Shown in pieces: positions 61,812 through 64,000 of a DNA stretch of 64,000 bases. Made by a program: the position numbers and the translations under genes. Origin of the DNA: Eubacteriales bacterium (GTDB lineage: Bacteria > Bacillota > Clostridia > Lachnospirales > Lachnospiraceae); NCBI GenBank assembly GCA_030524175.1, contig JAUNHC010000017.1:51720-115719 (forward strand). Reading direction: 5' to 3'. Within the stretch, counting starts at the first letter, position 1; every line of letters starts with the position of its first letter. The notes beneath the pieces are model-generated. The model was given only the letters and a program-made list of their open reading frames with translations. It ran no database searches and had not been told where the DNA came from.

Positions 61812-62047
61812 AGAAACATCTCCTTTTCATATAGTGTACAAGTATTGTTTGAATTGTTATGGTATAAATATAACGGATTTCTCGGTGGGGTGGAATGATT
61901 TTTTGTGTCTTTTGTATGGCGAAATGTAATTTGTGCAGGCAGACGTAGGGAGAATGTACTAATAGAAGATGGCGGCCTAAAAGTTGACAAATATAAAAAA
62001 GAGGAATATAATACGAATATATCCATATAATAGTTAAAGACAACTGA

Positions 62048-62121
62048 CGCGGGGTGGAGCAGTCTGGAAGCTCGTCGGGCTCATAACCCGAAGGTCACAG
62101 GTTCAAATCCTGTTCCCGCTA
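62048..62121 (+). tRNA. Initiator tRNA-fMet (CAT anticodon)
   Basis: A 74-nt cloverleaf starting CGCGGGG, with D-arm GGAGC, anticodon stem TCGGG/CCCGA around CTCATAA (the three G-C pairs of initiators), T-arm ACAGG TTCAAAT CCTGT, and acceptor 3' strand TCCCGCT, A73. Position 1-72 is a C-U mismatch rather than the usual C-A, and position 7-66 is G-U. No CCA is encoded (CTATT follows). Confidence 0.93.
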
Positions 62122-62470
62122 CTATTGAAAAAGGCTCAGAGACGGCGTTTTCTGGGCCTTTCACTATGTTTGTCAGGATTTAGGGGAAGTGAGGAAAATT
62201 CAGGGATTCCCGACAAAAAAATACCTGTATTATAGATTATGCTTTATATGATTCTCTCCAAAAAAAGTAACCATTAAGCAAATACCTCATGAGCCGATGC
62301 GTTGTAAAATCGTATTGGCTCAGTTTATGATTAGCTGTGGACTTTTTAGATGTTGACATAGTATAATTGAAAAAAAGACAGGAGGGGAACAATTAAAAGA
62401 GTCTGATATTGATAGTATGCTTATTACTATTCTTTCTGATGAAAAATAGAAAGAAGGGAGGTGGGATGTT
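62122..62470 (+). other. Spacer between tRNA and islet genes
   Basis: A gap of 349 nt. It holds the tRNA terminator (62130-62161), the end of the duplicated segment (to 62185), a 12-bp hairpin TGAGCCGATGCG/CGTATTGGCTCA (62290-62301 with 62311-62322), and TATAAT near 62360 that may drive the nucleotidyltransferase gene. A second AGGAGGGG at 62382-62389 has no start codon at a useful distance. Confidence 0.55.
62130..62161 (+). terminator. tRNA terminator
   Basis: An 11-bp stem AAAGGCTCAGA / TCTGGGCCTTT (one G-U) with a short T-run. Confidence 0.8.
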
Positions 62471-62797
62471 TTGACTGAGACAATGGTACGTGAATTAATA
62501 GATGGCTTACAGGAAATCTTCTGTGATAACATCCAACAGATCATCCTATATGGTTCTGTAGCCAGAAATCAGGAGACGCAAGAAAGTGACATTGATGTTG
62601 CAGTTATTCTAAAGCACGAATTTAATGCTGAGATAAAGAAGAAGTTTATCGCATGGTCTGCGGAACTGGATTTAAAGTATGATAAGGTGTTTTCCATTAT
62701 TGATATTGAAAAAGAACGTATGGATAAGTATGGTGATATCCTGCCATTTTATAGAAACATCCGTCAGGAGGGGGTGGTTCTTTGGAAAGCAGCTTGA
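62471..62797 (+). CDS. MNT-type nucleotidyltransferase (antitoxin-like)
   Basis: A 108-residue minimal nucleotidyltransferase with the pol-beta motif LYGSVARNQETQESDIDVAV (GSx10DxD). In MNT-HEPN toxin-antitoxin pairs the enzyme neutralises its HEPN partner by AMP transfer. It starts on TTG, 8 nt after AAGGGAGGT; an internal ATG at 62483 would drop only four residues. The HEPN gene overlaps its end by 16 nt. Their location between the tRNA and a copy of its 3' end suggests an acquired module. Confidence 0.87.
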   Translation: MTETMVRELIDGLQEIFCDNIQQIILYGSVARNQETQESDIDVAVILKHEFNAEIKKKFIAWSAELDLKYDKVFSIIDIEKERMDKYGDILPFYRNIRQEGVVLWKAA

Positions 62798-63183
62798 GAG
62801 AATTAGCCGGCTATCGCATGGAACGGGCAAGGGAAATGCTTTCAGCTTCGGAGGATAACCTACACATGGGGCAATATCGTACTGCATTGAACCGCTCTTA
62901 TTATGCAATCTTTCATGCAATGCGGGCGGCAAACATTTTGGAAGGATATGATTCTTCAAAACATTCTGGGGTAATCGCATTTTTTAATAAAACATTTTTA
63001 AAGGAAAACCGGATGGAAAGAAGTTTGTCTCAGATTATTAAGGATTCCTCTTACTTGCGTGAAAAATCAGATTATGATGATTTTTATATAGCAAGCAAAA
63101 CTGAAGCGGAACTTCAGTTAAAAAATGCCTTGTCTTTTGTGGATGCGGTAGAAAGCTATCTGAAACAGCATGAAATTATATAA
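62782..63183 (+). CDS. HEPN-domain protein (toxin-like)
   Basis: A 133-residue all-helical HEPN protein (PF05168 type), with the core LNRSYYAIFHAMRAANILEGYDSSKHSGVIAFFNK and a second helix pair IASKTEAELQLKNALSFVDAVESYL. In this group the R-S-Y-Y-A-I-F-H segment takes the place of the RX4-6H ribonuclease motif (here R-x5-H). It starts on TTG after AGGAGGGGG and overlaps the nucleotidyltransferase gene. It is probably an RNase toxin or, alternatively, a substrate-binding partner of the transferase. Confidence 0.85.
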   Translation: MESSLRELAGYRMERAREMLSASEDNLHMGQYRTALNRSYYAIFHAMRAANILEGYDSSKHSGVIAFFNKTFLKENRMERSLSQIIKDSSYLREKSDYDDFYIASKTEAELQLKNALSFVDAVESYLKQHEII

Positions 63184-63681
63184 TCCGGAATGATGATTGA
63201 AGCGCCCTGCATGGATGTGTTTAATAAGTGGTGCTATTTCTACCAGAAAATCAATTATTATACTTAAAATCATTATGAAAAACAAGCAAAGACCAAAGGT
63301 AAAGCATTATTTTACCCTTCGTGGGCATACCGAGGACTGATCAGGGAAAGAAATCATTCAAATCTTGTTCCCGCTACTATTATGAAAGGCTCAGAGGCAC
63401 TGTTCTCTGGGCCTTTCACTATGTTTGGCAGAATTTAGGGTGGATAACAGAGTACTTAAACGTCCGGATTAGTATGTCAGGTCATGCTTCTGCCTTATAG
63501 ACATACTATACCTAGCCACATCCATTATAAAGCCCAGAATAAAAGGTTACAGATATTTAGAATAGTATTATCCAAATGTTACCGCTATCTTTTGATAAAT
63601 CTCTGTGTTAATATTTATTTTGTAACAAATAAATAATATATATGTAATATAAAATACATATGTAATACACAAGGAGGCATT
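63184..63681 (+). other. Gap after the HEPN gene
   Basis: A 498-nt stretch without a gene. It holds the tRNA-end copy (63357-63440), an AGTATGTC/GACATACT hairpin (63471-63478 with 63500-63507) and very AT-rich DNA up to the next gene. The bases just before the copy (63319-63350) resemble a decayed tRNA anticodon arm. Confidence 0.6.
63357..63440 (+). repeat. Imperfect copy of the tRNA-fMet 3' end and terminator
   Basis: These 84 nt match 62102-62185, starting in the T-loop (TTCAAATC), running through TTCCCGCTACTATT and the terminator hairpin, and ending in ATTTAGGG, with a small insertion/deletion pair and about ten base changes. The copies bound the HEPN/nucleotidyltransferase genes like attachment-site remnants. 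Confidence 0.85.
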
Positions 63682-64000
63682 ATGAAACATAAGATATTGG
63701 CAGCATTACTTGCAGCAGGACTGATAGGAACTCTTGGAACAGCACCGGTATTTGCCCAGGCAAATCCTCTTGACAATATAAAAGCACAGCTTCAGAGTAA
63801 GGGGATTGTGATCAGCGGAACAGTGACCAGCAAGGAAGAACTGAGGCAGAAGCTTGAGGGACTGGGGATTGACTGCTCTAACCCAAACTGGATTGAAATT
63901 ATAATTCCGGGTTTTCCGGGCAGCAGACCGGAAAAGCCAGAGATTCCAGAGAATCCCGATGATAATGAGCCGGAAACCCCAGAGAATCCTGATGACAACC
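63682..64000 (+). CDS. Secreted protein with Pro/Glu/Asn/Asp repeats, 3'-truncated
   Basis: The first 106 residues of a secreted protein; the gene runs past the window end. The signal peptide ends at VFA/QA (about residue 26). Residues 27-75 form a small domain (LDNIKAQLQSKGIVISGTVTSKEELRQKLEGLGIDC), followed by repeats of PENPDDN/EPETPENPDDN. The pattern recalls clostridial CAP (SCP/YkwD-like) secreted proteins, whose C-terminal domain would lie outside the window, so the family is only a suggestion. AAGGAGG precedes the ATG. Confidence 0.7.
   Translation, partial: MKHKILAALLAAGLIGTLGTAPVFAQANPLDNIKAQLQSKGIVISGTVTSKEELRQKLEGLGIDCSNPNWIEIIIPGFPGSRPEKPEIPENPDDNEPETPENPDDN

Noticed and set aside
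62340-62450. Small antitoxin gene before the nucleotidyltransferase
   Set aside because: AGGAGGGG at 62382 has no usable start codon downstream; the readable frame of about 25 codons begins without ATG, GTG or TTG.

Overview
The window looks like chromosome from a gut-type Clostridia, most probably a Lachnospiraceae close to Blautia or Ruminococcus. This rests on gene content and style rather than on a marker gene: strong AGGAGG ribosome sites with frequent GTG/TTG starts, plant-glycan hydrolases beside ABC importers, galactokinase and LarB of clostridial type, a Csp-like subtilase, several GGDEF-EAL proteins, and an initiator tRNA without an encoded CCA. There is no rRNA, prophage, transposase or CRISPR array.

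Layout. 1-7190: a ribose-type ABC importer (ATPase truncated by the window edge, permease, binding protein) followed by a GH127 beta-L-arabinofuranosidase and a GH31 alpha-xylosidase-like enzyme, i.e. plant cell-wall oligosaccharide use. 7278-9414: an XRE regulator and an EAL protein. 9511-17828: modules connected with cell-wall-active antimicrobials: a NisI/SpaI-type lantibiotic immunity lipoprotein with no lantibiotic gene, a YtrA-like GntR/ABC operon, a VanR/VanS-like two-component system with a D,D-carboxypeptidase, and a BlaI/BlaR1 pair whose receptor carries a duplicated, apparently non-penicillin-binding outer domain. 18055-21102: a TetR/SDR operon behind two palindromic operators, and an NhaC antiporter. 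21130-31256: a hybrid histidine kinase with an orphan solute-binding lipoprotein, an AraC regulator, galactokinase, LarB and a GGDEF-EAL protein. The spaces between these genes hold large inverted repeats and two related RNA-like elements.

31390-43268: an M14 peptidase, DUF445, HdeD-like and GH20 genes; an ECF sigma/membrane protein/ABC operon; an arginase-fold protein; Lgt; a Csp-like subtilase. 43490-48618: an NCS2 nucleobase permease, a two-component system and a large lipoprotein. 48836-51919: a VTC polyphosphate-polymerase-like protein, DUF4956 and CotH operon. 52108-61811: PPi-type phosphofructokinase, a second 7TM-GGDEF-EAL protein coupled to an AraC regulator, and a convergent alpha-galactoside operon (binding protein, two permeases, GH36 alpha-galactosidase, no ATPase). 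62048-63440: initiator tRNA-fMet and a small islet with a nucleotidyltransferase/HEPN pair, bounded by an 84-bp imperfect copy of the tRNA 3' end and its downstream hairpin. The window closes in a secreted protein with Pro/Glu/Asn/Asp repeats.

The strongest leads for something undescribed are: (i) two leader elements (25027-25093 minus, 29161-29259 plus) that share a 16-nt core and a pseudoknot topology whose second stem covaries, each just upstream of a signalling gene; (ii) the tRNA-bounded HEPN/nucleotidyltransferase islet; (iii) the BlaR1 receptor with duplicated sensor domain; (iv) the orphan lantibiotic-immunity and wall-stress cluster; and (v) a 293-bp inverted repeat between galK and larB.
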